Origin: Callorhinus ursinus | Taxonomy: Eukaryota; Chordata; Mammalia; Carnivora; Otariidae | DNA length: 64,000 nucleotides | Assembly (NCBI RefSeq): GCF_003265705.1 | Contig: NW_020312788.1 | Span: forward strand, 8,255,004 to 8,319,003 | Direction: 5' to 3' | In this document: one piece after another, positions 26,201-39,020 of the stretch | How the letters are laid out: each line of letters opens with the position of its first letter | Position numbering within the stretch: the first letter of the stretch is position 1 | Translations under genes and position numbers: made by a program | The notes under the pieces: model-generated | What the model saw: only the letters and a program-made list of their open reading frames with translations | The model's database searches: none | What the model was told of the DNA's origin: nothing

Positions 26201-26589
26201 TGCTAACTTGCCCCCCAAAATTTACCTGTTCCTGCCTTTGTGACATCATGGTACCTCATACCTGTCTTTACTACAACATTGATCATATATGTTTGCCTAG
26301 TGGACAAGTTACATAAATGACTGAAGAAGGCCATGAATAAAAATAGAAGAGTGAAGTCTGTGGAAAACTGGAAAAAAAAACCTACCTTATTTAAAGTGGC
26401 CAAGAACCCTTCAGTTCTAGTTCATAGCAAGGATGTATTTTCTTCCATGCATACCCAACCTTTTGCAAATAATAAATATCCAAAACATTTTTGTGGGATA
26501 TGAAAGCAAATGAATAAGTTATTTTTATTGAGTAATTAGGTGTTTTGTTTTGTTTTTTTAATTTTCCTACTGAATGAGCATTAGCCAAT

Positions 26590-26735
26590 GATTCTCCAAG
26601 TGTGGGACCATCAGCATCACCTTGCAACATGTTTGAAATGCAAGTTCTTGGGCCTTACACCAGAACAACTGATTCAGAAACACAGAAATGTTTTTTGATA
26701 GCCACTAAAGTTTGAGAACTATTGGTATAAGTTAA
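26590..26735 (+). mobile_element. MER5A-like hAT DNA transposon remnant
   Basis: GATTCTCCAAGTGTGGGACC, ATGCAAGTTCTTGGGCCTTA and AACTGATTCAGAAACAC, closing with AAAGTTTGAGAACTATTGG, which complements the first end. This is the non-autonomous MER5 layout. Confidence 0.8.
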
Positions 26736-27830
26736 TGTTTACATAAAACTATAAAGATAAATTTTAAATGAAACTAAATGTAAAAATATAATAACGTTAA
26801 ATTTTTATAGTCTCTTATTCTTACAGTTCTTTTCAAAAATGAACTTTTTAATCTAATTTAATCTAATCTATTAAGGTATGACAAAGAAGATTCCATTATC
26901 TTTGAAATGATTAAAATTATACTCTCCAAATCAAAAGAGAATTTCTATTTTTATGCTTATTAAAATAAAAGTTTGAATTACTCTAAAAGCTTCGACCAAA
27001 GCTAAGTCTATATGCAGAAAATGCAGCTAGTAATTTAGACAATTATCTAATTTAAACCACTAAAAATGTATTCATATGCTTTGGACTCAATATTCTGAAT
27101 AACTGACACATAAGATATATATTTGCCTGAATAGCTACATTACTCCCTCAAATTTTCATCTCAGTTTTCAGACCTCAAGCTAAGGAACAAAGAAATTTTC
27201 TATATCCTGCCTTATAAAAGGGCATTCACGGTATTTTCACTATTCTCCATTGGAGCTGAAAGTTATTCTTTAATTCAAAGATGAAGAACTGCTGTAGTAA
27301 TATAGAGTTTCCCCCTCAGTGAGCATTATTATAGAAACAATCTATTATTCAGATGAATTCAATTAAAGGTTTTACAACGTAACTAAATATTTACTATTAT
27401 CATAGGTTTGGAAGTTTCCTCTTTTTAAAGATTAAATTTGATCTAGAAAGGGAATTATGACATGATCGCTAAAAGAAATCTGGGAAAAGTTCAGTCACAG
27501 GTGGCAATCAACTTTATCTTATGTTTCCCCTCTAGAATTTAGGCAAAATACATATTTCTAAGATCAGGAAAATTGCTGGTAGTTGAAAAAATTATGTTTT
27601 ATCTTTTATTAACAATGAATGCTAATGACCATCTAAATCAGCATATCCATGCCAGAAAGTCCTCATGTGCATATCATTTGGAAACATTTGTTTCATGACA
27701 ACACCCAAATCAGGGACAGTCCCTCTTCATACTGCATTTGGGCAACTGGTGTCTGTACCATTTGTGTTTGGAATGCTTCATCAAGAGAGTCCCTGTCAAT
27801 GTGATGACTTTATGGTCATCCCAGGTCAGG

Positions 27831-27897
27831 TGTGTTTTTACGTTCACATAAACGTAAAGATGTTATTGTAGGGTAAGGTGTTATTACGTTCACATAA
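27831..27897. repeat. Spaced direct repeat TTACGTTCACATAA
   Basis: The 14-mer TTACGTTCACATAA occurs exactly at 27838-27851 and 27884-27897, 46 bp apart, with similar GTGTT text in front of both. Local duplication. Confidence 0.6.
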
Positions 27898-28099
27898 TTT
27901 GAATGGCTTCTTTAACTTGGCATTTGGAAAAGGAAGAAATCTATTGAAGAGAAACACAATAACAGTATTAATAAATGAAACATAGATATATTAAGTAGTT
28001 GTCATATAGACACCTTATTAGGTATATATACTACTGATGGCATTTGCTTTCATTTCCAGTCCCTATTCACTGAGATATTTTAACCTTGGGTAGCTAAAA

Positions 28100-29640
28100 G
28101 CAGCCCACCACCCTATCCTGTTTTCTACCTGATCTCCCTTATCCCAAACCTGTCTTTTCTGCTTCTTTCCTTTAATGATGACGTGACCAGGTTGGCCGCG
28201 GTGTCTCTCAGACGTCATCAGCATTTCTGAACCTGTTCCAGAAGTTCTCCGCTGCTATTGCAGCTCCCGTAATTGCTGTCACTGCTACTGCAGCACTAAC
28301 CTCCCCCACCTCCACCCATGTGTGCCATGCTTTCCTGGGTCAGGACTCACATTGCTTCAAGATTCTAATCTGGTCTTACTCTTACTGCCTTTTTCTTTGG
28401 TATCTCTCACCCTAGGAAATCTCCCAGGGGTCCTAGTCTTTCAAGGCATTACTGACCACATCTGCTCTTTTAAAGGGTCCCAAATTTACCTTCAGATTTA
28501 CTAGATGGATGGACTCCCTGGTGATCTTTTCTGGTCACTAACATTAAGACCACACTGGCTGTACTGCCCATTTGTCACCCCCTAATCAGGTTAACCAGGT
28601 CAGTACTGAGTTCACACTGAGTGATCCATTTTCCCAGTCTAACTGCCAACTCCTGCCTTCTTTGACAATATTATGGGTTGTTCTAGCAGCCTGTGGGCAG
28701 TATCGTATACTCACTACACACTTAGGAGTAAGAAAGATTCATCTCCTTTTGGGGTGCCTCTATGGAAATTTCTCCCTAAAAAGACAAGGCAGATATGTCA
28801 ATTATCTTCCCTGTTTCTCCCATCAAATTCGATCTGTTGCTCTCTCTGACTCAGAGATTGAAGTTATATTTCTCTGCATATCCAGAGCTATTTGGCCAGA
28901 GAAAATCTCACAATGATTTTTAAGGCTTCCAGTGTATGTGTCAGATGTGTGAATACCATGATTTTAAAAAGGTACATAGACAGTAATTCACAAATCCTTA
29001 TTTTATGTGATAATAGCTGATAGTAGACTTAATTTAGATGATAGGTTTTTTTCCAGACCCAAATCTGGCCATTGTTCCTGCTCTGCACTGTGGACACTGT
29101 GCTACTCAGCCAGACACCTTCCTCAGGACTGGGACAGCTCTGCTGCTGGGAATATTGACTACTGAGTGCCCACAGCTCTGCTCCTCATTGAGAATGGTAG
29201 TCAAAGACAGGGAACTGCCTTACGTAGGTTATGGAACTTCTCACAAGGGGGCTGTAGCACGTGACTAGCTGATGCAGGAAGACAAAGACCAGATACGCTG
29301 ACCTGAATTTGACATCACCCTGAAGGGTCTTTCCAGCTCCAGAGCTCCCAGGAGAGGGGGCTGAAGCTCCCATTGCATTTGCATAAGAGTTTAACTTCTT
29401 CTGCCCAATCCTGCCTTCCTCCTTTTCCTCAAGCATATCTCCTGAGAACACTCCTCATAAGACCTTTTGAACAGACCTTTCTCAGGATCCAACCTCCCAC
29501 CACCTCTACTCCTTTGGGGGAGGAAATATCTCTGCTCAGGGTCTTCACAATACACCGTTTCCTGCCCCTGCTATGCGTGTCCTCTCCCTTACCCACTGTA
29601 TCCTTTAGGGCGCAGGAATGCTTGAACTAAAGTTTCTCTC
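28100..29640. other. GC-richer block, possibly an old repeat, not identified
   Basis: Base composition is richer in C and G than its flanks. From about 29265 to 29480 the text (CCCAATCCTGCCTTCCTCCT, AGAACACTCCTCATAAGACC) resembles a dispersed mammalian repeat I cannot name. Short open frames (114, 76, 85 codons) show no domain, so I do not call a gene. Confidence 0.35.
28176..28220. repeat. Inverted repeat with two CRE half-sites
   Basis: Perfect 9-bp arms TGATGACGT (28176-28184) and ACGTCATCA (28212-28220) separated by 27 nt with CpG-containing GGCCGCGG. Both arms contain the ATF/CREB half-site TGACGT. Found in a locally GC-richer stretch. Regulatory role is a guess. Confidence 0.55.
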
Positions 29641-31939
29641 TACTTTTTAGTCCATAATTCAACGAATCAGAACCAAGCAAGATTAAATTCTTTCTGATTT
29701 ATATTTAACTGGGTTTTCATAGTAAAATTATTAGATAATCAAAGTTCTAAGATTTTGCAGAAATTAAGAGAAGTTGAACGAAGGGAATGATTGGGAGTTT
29801 GTAATTGTGAGGAAATTCAATGATTAGAAATATATGGAGGACTTTTTGGTAATATTTGTTTTTCTGCAAGAAATATTATTATTTCTAATATTCCCAAATT
29901 GATTCTTAAATTAGAAAAATTGTTTTCTTCCAAATTTGAGTGGATAAGAACTAGCTCCCAGAGGAGAGGATAAGAAAGACAGAGAGAAAAATAACAGTTC
30001 AGATGGATAAGGTGCTCTCCATTCTGGAAAGTTTAGTAAAACTATATTCTAACGTCCCATTACCACAGGAGATCAGGTAGAAATGTAGCTGTGATCATTA
30101 TAATTTTGTGAAAACTATGATTAGCATAAATATATAAAGAAACTCAGAACTGGAGGGAATGTTAAGAGTCCTTAATATTAATCCCAGGGAACCCTAGGGG
30201 AGGTTAATAGAAAGGTTTACCTTGGGGGAGAGAGATCTTCTTCTTCATCCTCTGATATCAAAAATAAAATTGTGTGTATGCATTTATCTACATTTATTTA
30301 GAAGAGAGTTAAGATTCTCATTAAATCCTCAATATGGATATTTATGGCCCAAGAAAACACCAACTCTTGGATAAAACTGAAATTAAATAAAAGAAGCTGC
30401 TGTTTTATTTTCACTTTATCCTGATTTCCTGTTTGGCCTTGAGCCACATATTTAACATATTTGTGTATATAGATTAGAGTCATAATTCCAGGCTTTTTAA
30501 AGACAACAATGATGGACTATCTGTGCGCTTACATGGGTGAGAAGTAAAAAGCTCTCAGTTAAATATGACACGGGATACACGAAGATGAAGCTTCCATACT
30601 TAAGCAGCTTCTTAAAAGTGACATGTTCTGAGAAAGACGTAGCAGTAGTTCATTCATGAGTGTGAGAAACTAGGTACATCTTAGAAGAAAATCATGTTCG
30701 TGTAAGCAGTTTATCAGTACTTATAATTACTTGGGAGAGTGTAAAAAATGGGTAAAAACTCTTATTCTGTTGTTCTTTTTTCAAATTTGTCAAACGTTTT
30801 GGTAAACAAAAGGCTAAATAGTATTTTGGTTGTTTAAGTTAGAAAGCAAATACAGTACAATATGGAGACTTAATTTATAAGGATATTTTTCGGTGGTGAG
30901 AACCACGACAGGATTATACGCATCTATGTTTTATATTTCATGCCTGAAAGTTCTAGCACTGAACAAAATTCTCAATGTGTATTCTTTCCGGATGAACTGC
31001 AGTTAGACAACTAAATCTGTAATGCAATATAACATGGTCATATGAACCTAGTGATGCAGAAAAGACGATCTGTACCACCTTGGATATGACCAAACTACAG
31101 GGGCAAACTAAATGCCTTGTGCGGTCATTAATTTAAGAAAGGCAGTGAATTGTTTTTAAAGGAGGAGGGTAATGTAACTGATGAAGAATGAATAAAAGTA
31201 GGCATTGACCTTCAGTGCACTGTAATAAGCTTGCAGAATTGATTTGTAAACTGCTTTATAAGTCAATTCCATGTGCATTAAAAACTAATCAAGTGACTTT
31301 GATGCAGTTCACTGATTTTTAACTTGGCAATTTACTTGAGCATATAAGAATTGTTAGAATTATGTAAGAATGCTTGCAAAACAGTAACTGTGATACACTG
31401 TTGTTTAATCTTATTTGCACAGATTGGTTACTCTCATCTACAGTTTATTAATCTAGAACTTAAAGGTGAGCATATTTGGAGTTTGCACATTGTGTCATGT
31501 CTTTTATCAGAAAGATAAACCAATTACAACTGTATTGAATACTGTTAACTACTAGCTCACAAATGAAAGCTTACAATAATAATTTAGCCTGCTTAATTAT
31601 CAAATTTTCTGTAATGGGTAATTTACATAAAATGAGAAGTTTAAAACATTTCTGTGTATGTTCTAAAACCAGAATGTAGCAATTAATAACCTCTGAAAAA
31701 GGTGAAATTAACAGTAAGAGTTGCATCAGGTACGAAGGGCATGGTAGAGAGTTCACCATTTCCATGAGCTTCTGAGTTCTACTCAATCAATCATTTTTGG
31801 TAAACATGGGTCAATGCAATTCCAGAAGGCTAAGATTATCTAATTAAGTTGGGCAGAACAATTAAATATCCTAGTTTTCCACAGTCAGAATTGAAGCATA
31901 TTTTCAGTTTAAGATCTGCTTATAGATATTCATTTATCA

Positions 31940-32410
31940 TGCTCAGGCATCCTGTCAGAGATGGGATTTGGTAAGCAAAATAGTTGGGTGCCCTGCCCTC
32001 ATGAGGCCTATGGTCCACTGAGGGACAGAAATGTTAATCAGGAAAAGGGCTAGAATCAGAGAGATAGATCAAGAGATTGGATTTGCTATAGGATTTTGTG
32101 GTATCTTTAAGAGTTTTAAGTGAAGATGTCAGTGAGGCCAATAGATACGCAGGTTTGGAACTAAGAGAAGAGGTCTGAGCTAGAGATGCAGATTTATGAG
32201 TTATTAGATTAAATATGAAATTAAAACTATGTGTGCATTTACTAGAAGAGTGTATTTAAATGCAGAAAAGTCCATGAGTTTTGAGAGCGATCTTCCATGT
32301 TTCAAAACCATCCTCAAAGCACTGAGGAAAAGTTCATAGTAAATATATTAAAGATAAGGGTACCCATGACACTTAAAGAATATAAGAAGGTAGATAATAT
32401 TGTAGCCCAA
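31940..32410 (-). mobile_element. L2 LINE remnant, antisense
   Basis: TGCCCTGCCCTCATGAGGCC, GGAACTAAGAGAAGAGGTCT and AGATGCAGATTTATGAGTTA match antisense L2 3' and ORF2-end sequence in order. Confidence 0.65.
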
Positions 32411-32599
32411 AGACTCCGACTGACTGACTAGAAGGGCAATGTGTAATTGTCAAGCCATGGGGCCATGTGGACATAGACTACTGCACTGGCAATAGGGTTT
32501 TAGAAACTCTGCATTTTCTTGTAGATGATACTTAGAAAAGCTTTGAATCACGCAATCTTTTTTGGATGTTTTATCTCTTCATTTCTTTTAGTAGTTATT

Positions 32600-33480
32600 A
32601 GTTTTTTAAAAAATATATATAAGGAATGCATGCTTGATGTAACAAACAATAAAGATATATAAAGAAGAATGCAATACATTGCCTTCCCCCACTTCCAAAC
32701 TCACTTAGCCAGTTAACATTATGAGTTTGGTGTGTGTTCTTCCACATCTTTCTCTACCGCTATAAAACTTACATCGACAAAATATAACCTTTTATGATTT
32801 TTAATGAAATGTCATGAATATTAAACTGAAGCTTGCTTTTTCACTTAACACTATTTTTTAATAAACTTCTAATTCTAATCAAAACATAAATATATATGGG
32901 GCGCCTGGGTGGCTCAGTCGTTAAGTGTCTGCCTTTGGCTCAGGTCATGGTCCCAGGGTCCTGGGATCGAGTCCCGCATCGGGCTCCCTGCTCCGCGGGG
33001 AGCCTGCTTCTCCCTCTCCCGCTCCCCCTGCTTGTGTTCCCTCTCTCGCTGTGTCTCTGTCTATCAAATAAATAAATAAGTAAATCTTTAAAAAAAAACA
33101 TAAATATATGTATACTTTTTTTAAAAGAAGATTCCTAAGTATAAAAATGCCATGATTTATTTAACCATTTTCCTTCTGATGATATTCAGACCGTGTCTTG
33201 TTTTTGTGTGTTTGTACTACCCTATAAATGAGGTTGATAAGTACATATTTTCATTTTAATAGATATTGTACGATGACTTTCCAAAGAATTTGTAGCAATT
33301 TGCTATCCCATCAGCAAAGTGCCAGAATGCTCACCAGCATTTTTTGCCATCACTCCATGTTATGTGCTTTTTTTTTATTTACTGCTAAATTGAAGAGTGG
33401 AAAATGATATGCTCTTGTTTTGATTTTCGTTTTTACTGCCAGTGAGTTTATATATTTATTAGTTAATATTTTAATTTTAA
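32600..33480 (-). mobile_element. Antisense L1 3'-UTR remnant (split by a Can-SINE)
   Basis: Left part ends with TTTTTCACTTAACACTATTT; right part has CATGATTTATTTAACCATTT, ATGACTTTCCAAAGAATTTG and CTATCCCATCAGCAAAGTGC, the order seen in L1M 3' UTRs. The Can-SINE at 32898-33094 interrupts it. Confidence 0.75.
32898..33094 (+). mobile_element. Can-SINE nested in L1
   Basis: Near-consensus: GGGGCGCCTGGGTGGCTCAG head, GGGATCGAGTCCCGCATCGG body, CAAATAAATAAATAAGTAAA tail. Flanked by AAAACATAAATATAT (32881-32895 and 33095-33109). Among the least diverged SINEs in the window. Confidence 0.97.
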
Positions 33481-34260
33481 TACCCACCTTTTAATGTTAG
33501 ATTTAGTTGTCCTTCTAAGCATCATTCATTGAGATATGTACAACATTTCATGCCATATTCTCAGATTTTGGAACACAAAATGACAGGAAAAAGAAATTCT
33601 TATCTATACATCTCTATCTGAAACCAAAAGCCTTCCAAAAATTTCAAATGGAATGAGGAATGTTTTTATACACTGTTGACCCCACTTTTCTAATCCACAC
33701 ATGACTCATGGTATTATCTAATACAAACCTTCTAGATAGGTCAGGCCAACTTCTTATGCCCACCTCATTCTCTTCCCTCTTACTTGAAGTACAGTAGACC
33801 CCCTAGTCCCCCAAACACACATATGCACTATAATCTCTCCTGTGTCTGTCCCTTTTACATATGATGCCCTATCCCTTCTTTTCCTTGCTAAACTGTATTC
33901 CACCCTTCCCATTTCCTTAAAAATGGTTGTATAGTGTATTTAACACTATGTAGTACGTAATAATGTGTAATATGTCTTTAATTTATTGAAATAAGAAACC
34001 TCGTGTCTTCCAAATAATGCTTTCATGTCACTGGAGTATATTTAACCATCAGAAACATGATAAGATTATTTTACTGTTTTCTTACTGCTTATGTGGCAAT
34101 TCATATTAGTCTCAGAAGTTTTCTACAATATCCCTCATTCCAGCTATAAATGAGTTAATTATTGATTAATAACTCTTTTTACATGGTATTTAAATTTGAG
34201 TCAACGATACTTGTTCATTTGTTTGTTTGTCTTAAGGGATATGTCTTATATATGTATAAT

Positions 34261-34280
34261 GTGTGTGTGTGTGTGTGTGT
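34261..34280. repeat. (GT)10 microsatellite near the linker exon acceptor
   Basis: Ten GT units about 40 nt upstream of the acceptor AG at 34322-34323, overlapping the zone where a branch point and pyrimidine tract would be expected to start. Confidence 0.9.
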
Positions 34281-34323
34281 ATATTTGTCTTGTAATAATG
34301 TTTTTTCCTGTCTCCATTTGTAG

Positions 34324-34752
34324 GGAAACTTTTTGGGTTTAAATTCCCTGGTCTGAGAGTTCTCACTTACAGAAAGCAGTCTTTACCCCAAGAAGACCCT
34401 GATGTGGTAGTAATTGATTCATCTAAACATAGTGATGATTCAGTAGCCATGAAGCACTTCAAGTCTCCTACAAAAGAGAGCTGCAGCCCCTCCGAAGCAG
34501 ATGATACAAAAGCCTTGATACAGCCCAGCAAATGTTCCCCCTTGGTGAATATATCTGGACCTCTTGACCATTCCTCTCCCAAAAGGCAATGGGACCGACT
34601 CTACCCTGACATGCTGCAGTCAAGTACCCAGCTGACTCATTCCAGATCGAAGGAAAGCATCTGTAGTATACGGAGGGCTTCTTCAGTTCACGATATAGAA
34701 GGATTCAGTGTCCACCCCAAGAACATATTTAGAGACCGACATGCCAGCGAAG
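34324..34752 (+). CDS. KCNH7: KCNH7 internal coding exon: N-terminal cytoplasmic linker
   Basis: A 429-nt exon after the acceptor AG at 34322-34323, ending before GTATGT at 34753. Its first two bases complete the Arg codon left by the previous exon, so the junction reads [14 protein letters not shown]. The following 140 residues form the linker between PAS and S1. It is hydrophilic and rich in Ser, Pro and Asp ([28 protein letters not shown]), then basic/Ser-rich ([14 protein letters not shown]) and ends at RHASE with one leftover base. The RRASS motif is a basophilic kinase consensus and has a counterpart in KCNH2; phosphorylation here is inference. Little fold is expected. The frame would run past the donor for 14 more codons to a TAA at 34795-34797, so intron retention would truncate the channel. 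Probable exon 4. Confidence 0.97.
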
Positions 34753-35435
34753 GTATGTTTGTTTTTTTAAATATGGAAATGAATATTAATGGGTAATGAA
34801 AGGTAATTTCCATATTGTTTTGAATTTTGACATTAATCCTTATGCCTTGGGGTAAGAAATGCAAATAAATTATGGCAGTTAAAAATTAGGAGTCCTACAT
34901 TCAGAGTTGTTACTGATTTCCTCTTTGAACCATAGTGAATAATTTGGTTTCTTCTGGCTTCTTTTCTGTGTTTCTGAAATGGTATGATAACCATTATCTG
35001 CCTACCTTATGGAATGTTAATTAATGCTTTATATAAGATATGCTTAGGTGATGACACTATCATCTCAAGCACAATTAATTTTGCTGCATTTCACAAATAG
35101 TCAAGCCTTGGGCAGAATGAGTGGTATGCCTTCACAGGACTATGAACCAAGTCTTTCCAAAGGAAGACGTGTATAAAATGTGGTGTACTGAGTCATCAGA
35201 AAGCTATAAATGATTGGGTGGGGTGGAGATAGGAAGGAAGAAGGGGAAAGGTTTAGGGGAAAAACAACCAAAACAAACCCTGAGAGTACTGAAAGAACAA
35301 ACTTGAAAACCGAAGTCAGAGCAAGTCAGAATTCATTTATTTTTCCCCGGCCTCTTGGTGTTCACACTTACATTAGCCAGTAGTGAAAGCAGCAATGCTG
35401 AATAGACACTGGCGAAAAGAATTCATCATTAACGT

Positions 35436-35670
35436 GACAATGGCCAACATTTACTGAGTATTTGCTACGTGTGAGACAATGTAAATGCTTGACACACATT
35501 AACTCTCATTTAATTCTTACAACAACTCTGTGAGTTAGGAATTATTATTAAACCCCATTTTATAGATGAGGAAACTGAGGCTTATTTATGTTACATAAAT
35601 AACTCGTCCAAGGTTACAGAACGCCAGGGTCAGCTTTCACACCCAGGACCACCCGTCTCCAGAGTCCACA
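35436..35670 (-). mobile_element. MIR SINE remnant
   Basis: Very clear antisense core: CCAACATTTACTGAGTATTT, TTATAGATGAGGAAACTGAG, GTCCAAGGTTACAGAACGCC. Confidence 0.9.
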
Positions 35671-35989
35671 ATACACCAGGCCTCACCAGATCACTGGGCT
35701 CATAGTGTAGGGCACAAGGCCAGCAGGCCACAGTTATTTTTCAGGCCTTACTTCCTGCTCCTGCAGGACTCCTTCCCCTATTATATATTGCCCTCAAAAC
35801 CTGCACAAAGATAATTGCTTTTTCCCAAAAATGTATCACACATTTTCTTGCTTCATTAGTTTGTTCTGCCACGAATAACTCTTCTCCACTTTGTCTCTCC
35901 TCGTTCTGCCTCTCACAGGCATAAGGACCCATTTCCCCTTCCCAAACCAAAAGAATTAAATGATTTCACACCCGGGTGTGCAAAGCAGT

Positions 35990-36185
35990 GTTTGCACATA
36001 TTATAGCATTTATTACATTTTACCTTTATTCCATATTTTAAGTCTGTCATTTCCGTTGGATATGCAAAGCACAAACTAGATTTCTGTGAGTTCCCCCAGT
36101 GCGGGAGCTTGGGCACAGTTAGCTCTGCAGCCTTAGTATCACAATTGCCTTTTTCATGGCAGGAACTCAATAAATGTTGGTGTGA
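35990..36185 (+). mobile_element. L2 LINE 3'-end remnant
   Basis: ATAGCATTTATTACATTTTA near the start and CAGGAACTCAATAAATGTTG at the end fit the L2 3' terminus. Confidence 0.6.
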
Positions 36186-37206
36186 AACTGAGAGGACCGT
36201 GCTCGTGAAGTATGTTTCAAAACCACACACAGCAGGAAATGATTGTTCCCCATACTACTTGAATCATGTGGGGGAGCTTTATGTGAAGGGCACAGTGAAG
36301 ATGAAAAGGCAGAAATGATGAAAGAAAATGAATTGGCAGGAAGAATTCAAAGAGATTAAGTCAATATCACAAAAACAGAAGGAAGAGTTTTCCATAGATA
36401 GGTTTGAGAAACTGTATCTGGCACAAAAGCAATTAACACATCCATTTTAATCTGTGGTCTAAAGAAGGTTAAAAAGAAAATAAAATCAAGGACAATTCCC
36501 AAACCGAATAATCATCTAAGGCCCCCCTACTGTGTAGTAATGGCATGCTCAATATCTCTGACTGAATGAAACCTCTGAAATTTGATCTTTGAGCAATGAA
36601 TCCCATGACTGAACAGCAATAAATCCAATAGGGTGATTCAGATGACCCACATATATTTTAGTTTGTTAGTGCAGTTAGTGTAAGCATCTTTAGGAATCAT
36701 ACTGACTTCAGAAATTGGCTTTATTGCCTGAGTTACAGTATAATAACATTCTTACGTATTAAATGATATGCAATGGGTGCATGGTAAAGACTTAGCCTCT
36801 GGTTTGATAGTGGTGCTGAGTAGGTTAGATCAGATTTCACGATTTCACTTTATTTTCTTCATTTCTATATGGTCTTTATTTAGTACATAATTGCTGATAC
36901 AATTATGGGAAAGAAAGATTTAACATTTCTGGATAGAGAACTATTCAGGACCCTCAGTAGTGAGGTCATCCTCAATTTTCTTCCCCCACCCAAGCTATGT
37001 TATTTCCAAAAAAAAATATCACTTTCTGGCAGATGCTCTAGTCATCTGGCTACCAATTGATATGTTCAGAGGGTATTTTGTAGTTCAGCTTTGGAACAAT
37101 TTTAGCTACAAAATCACTGATTAGCATAAAAGAAACTATACCTCCTAAGGATACATAATTTGGTATATTTTAGAAACTGAGCCGCTGACAAAGGAAGCTG
37201 GAAAAC

Positions 37207-37262
37207 TTTTAAAAAAATGTCTTATTATTTTTATTTGAGTATAGTTGACACACAGTGCCACA
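37207..37262 (-). mobile_element. Short L1-like 3' fragment
   Basis: TTTTATTTGAGTATAGTTGA followed by CACACAGTGCCACA is a common antisense L1 3'-end motif. Only about 55 bp. Confidence 0.45.
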
Positions 37263-39020
37263 CGAAGATGAAAAATTTTTTAAACTGATTTTAGTTTCAT
37301 GAATTCATGTGACTGGTTAACAGGTTAAATCCCACATGCAGCAGATTTTGAATTCAAATTATTGCCTCCTCATTCAAGAAGAGAAATTTCCTTCTATAAA
37401 TGCTATTTTTATAGAACTTTAAATACTTTGTAAATATAGTAGTGCATAATATTTTACACTGTCCTTTTATTTAATCTACATTATCAAGTATCTTAGAGCT
37501 CTACTTCTCAAACCATTTATGGTGAAGGACCAGAATTTTTTCTAATCCATCACAAACAAATACATTTGTAAATATAAAAAAATACACTATTAGAAAAGTG
37601 AAATTAAAAAAATAGTCATAGAAAATATAAACCCCAATTGTTTTATTATTAGATTGACCGGACATAAGATTGCTCTGTCAAATTGCTACGAGACACTAAA
37701 TACTTACTCTAATTTCTGCACTTACATTGTCATGGACAAATAACAAGGTCTCAACTAGCACCAGGACACAGACTGAATGCTCTTAGAATGTTAAAACAGC
37801 ATTAGCCATATGATGCAACTTCTAATCAGGTTTTTTTAGGAATTTGCAAATCTTAGTATATTTGAGGTTTGATAAGTAATGTTGCAATTTTTAACTACTT
37901 GCAAGAGCTTGTTACTTTACTAGTGATTTTGGGGGCCCAGCTTCTGATGGAGATAATTAATTCTATATAATCCCTTTTTGCTTTTTTATGGTCTCTCAAA
38001 GAGGGCAGAGTTGTCACAACTTTGTGTATCTCTGTCGAAGGCAATGTCTACACTAGCAATTCAATATACCACATTATTGAAATTGCTTCAATTGTAAGCT
38101 TTGAAACAATTATGATATATCCCAAGATTTTAAATATGCACAGCATTAGCATAGATGTCAACAAATGTGGAACAGATTTTTCAAATCTTGGATATATTTG
38201 AATGGTTTTGACATGACTTCATTTATTTTAAGTTTGTTTGTTTCAAAACTAGTAATGCATATTTTGTTAGTAGCAAATATGCATCAAAGAGTCAGATTGC
38301 TAATCTCAAAATAAATCTGAAAACACTCCACTCTGAGACTTGAAAACAGCCCATGTTAATATAAATGAATTTCTTAAATATTTTAGTTATTACGCTAAGT
38401 ACCCTGTGACAACATAAACTTAAAAATCGCAAATTACTTTTAACAGTCAAATCTTTCCCTGATTTCTTACAATTATTTTTGCCTAAGAATGACTCTTTGA
38501 GCACCATTTAGTATTTTCAAAATATACATTGAAGAACATTTGTGGGAGGGGCAGTTAAGAGAATTCTGATTAATAACACAAGTTGGTTTATTAAGGTAAG
38601 CTGTTGTCTTAGCATATTTTTCCTTATTAATTTACTAGGTTAAATCATATGAAAAAAAGATTACCTACTAAGTGTTGCACAGACTTTCTTTGTAAATGAT
38701 GGTTGAACTGCCACTAAAATTGGCTTCTGACACGACTGAAAGTTTTTATCACAGCTGCAAGCGCCTGGAGATGCCTTTCTCCAAACTGTCATAATTATAA
38801 AATCTGAATCTTGGAACCCAGTTAAATTAAGTGAGATAAATATTTCACATATTTGAAAATGCATGCTTATGGCAGATATCAGTTTTGGTTTATGCATTTC
38901 ACTTGGATGAATAGTACAAAATGCTAATTTCAAAGATACATTTTCAGTCATTACATCCTGTTTACTCTGATTGTTTTTACAGAGGTAATTCAGTGTATAT
39001 AACATAATTTTAGTCTTCTT

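Larger units (their letters stand above)
18012..34323 (+). other. KCNH7: KCNH7 intron between PAS-end exon and linker exon
   Basis: A 16.3-kb intron from GTAAGT to the AG at 34322-34323. It begins with a long antisense L1 remnant, followed by AT-rich sequence without a named element (about 20.7-25.1 kb, apart from a CA repeat), an L2 remnant, a MER5-like element, a GC-richer block at 28.1-29.6 kb, an antisense L2 remnant and an L1 with a nested Can-SINE. No exon of KCNH7 or another gene was found. Confidence 0.85.
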
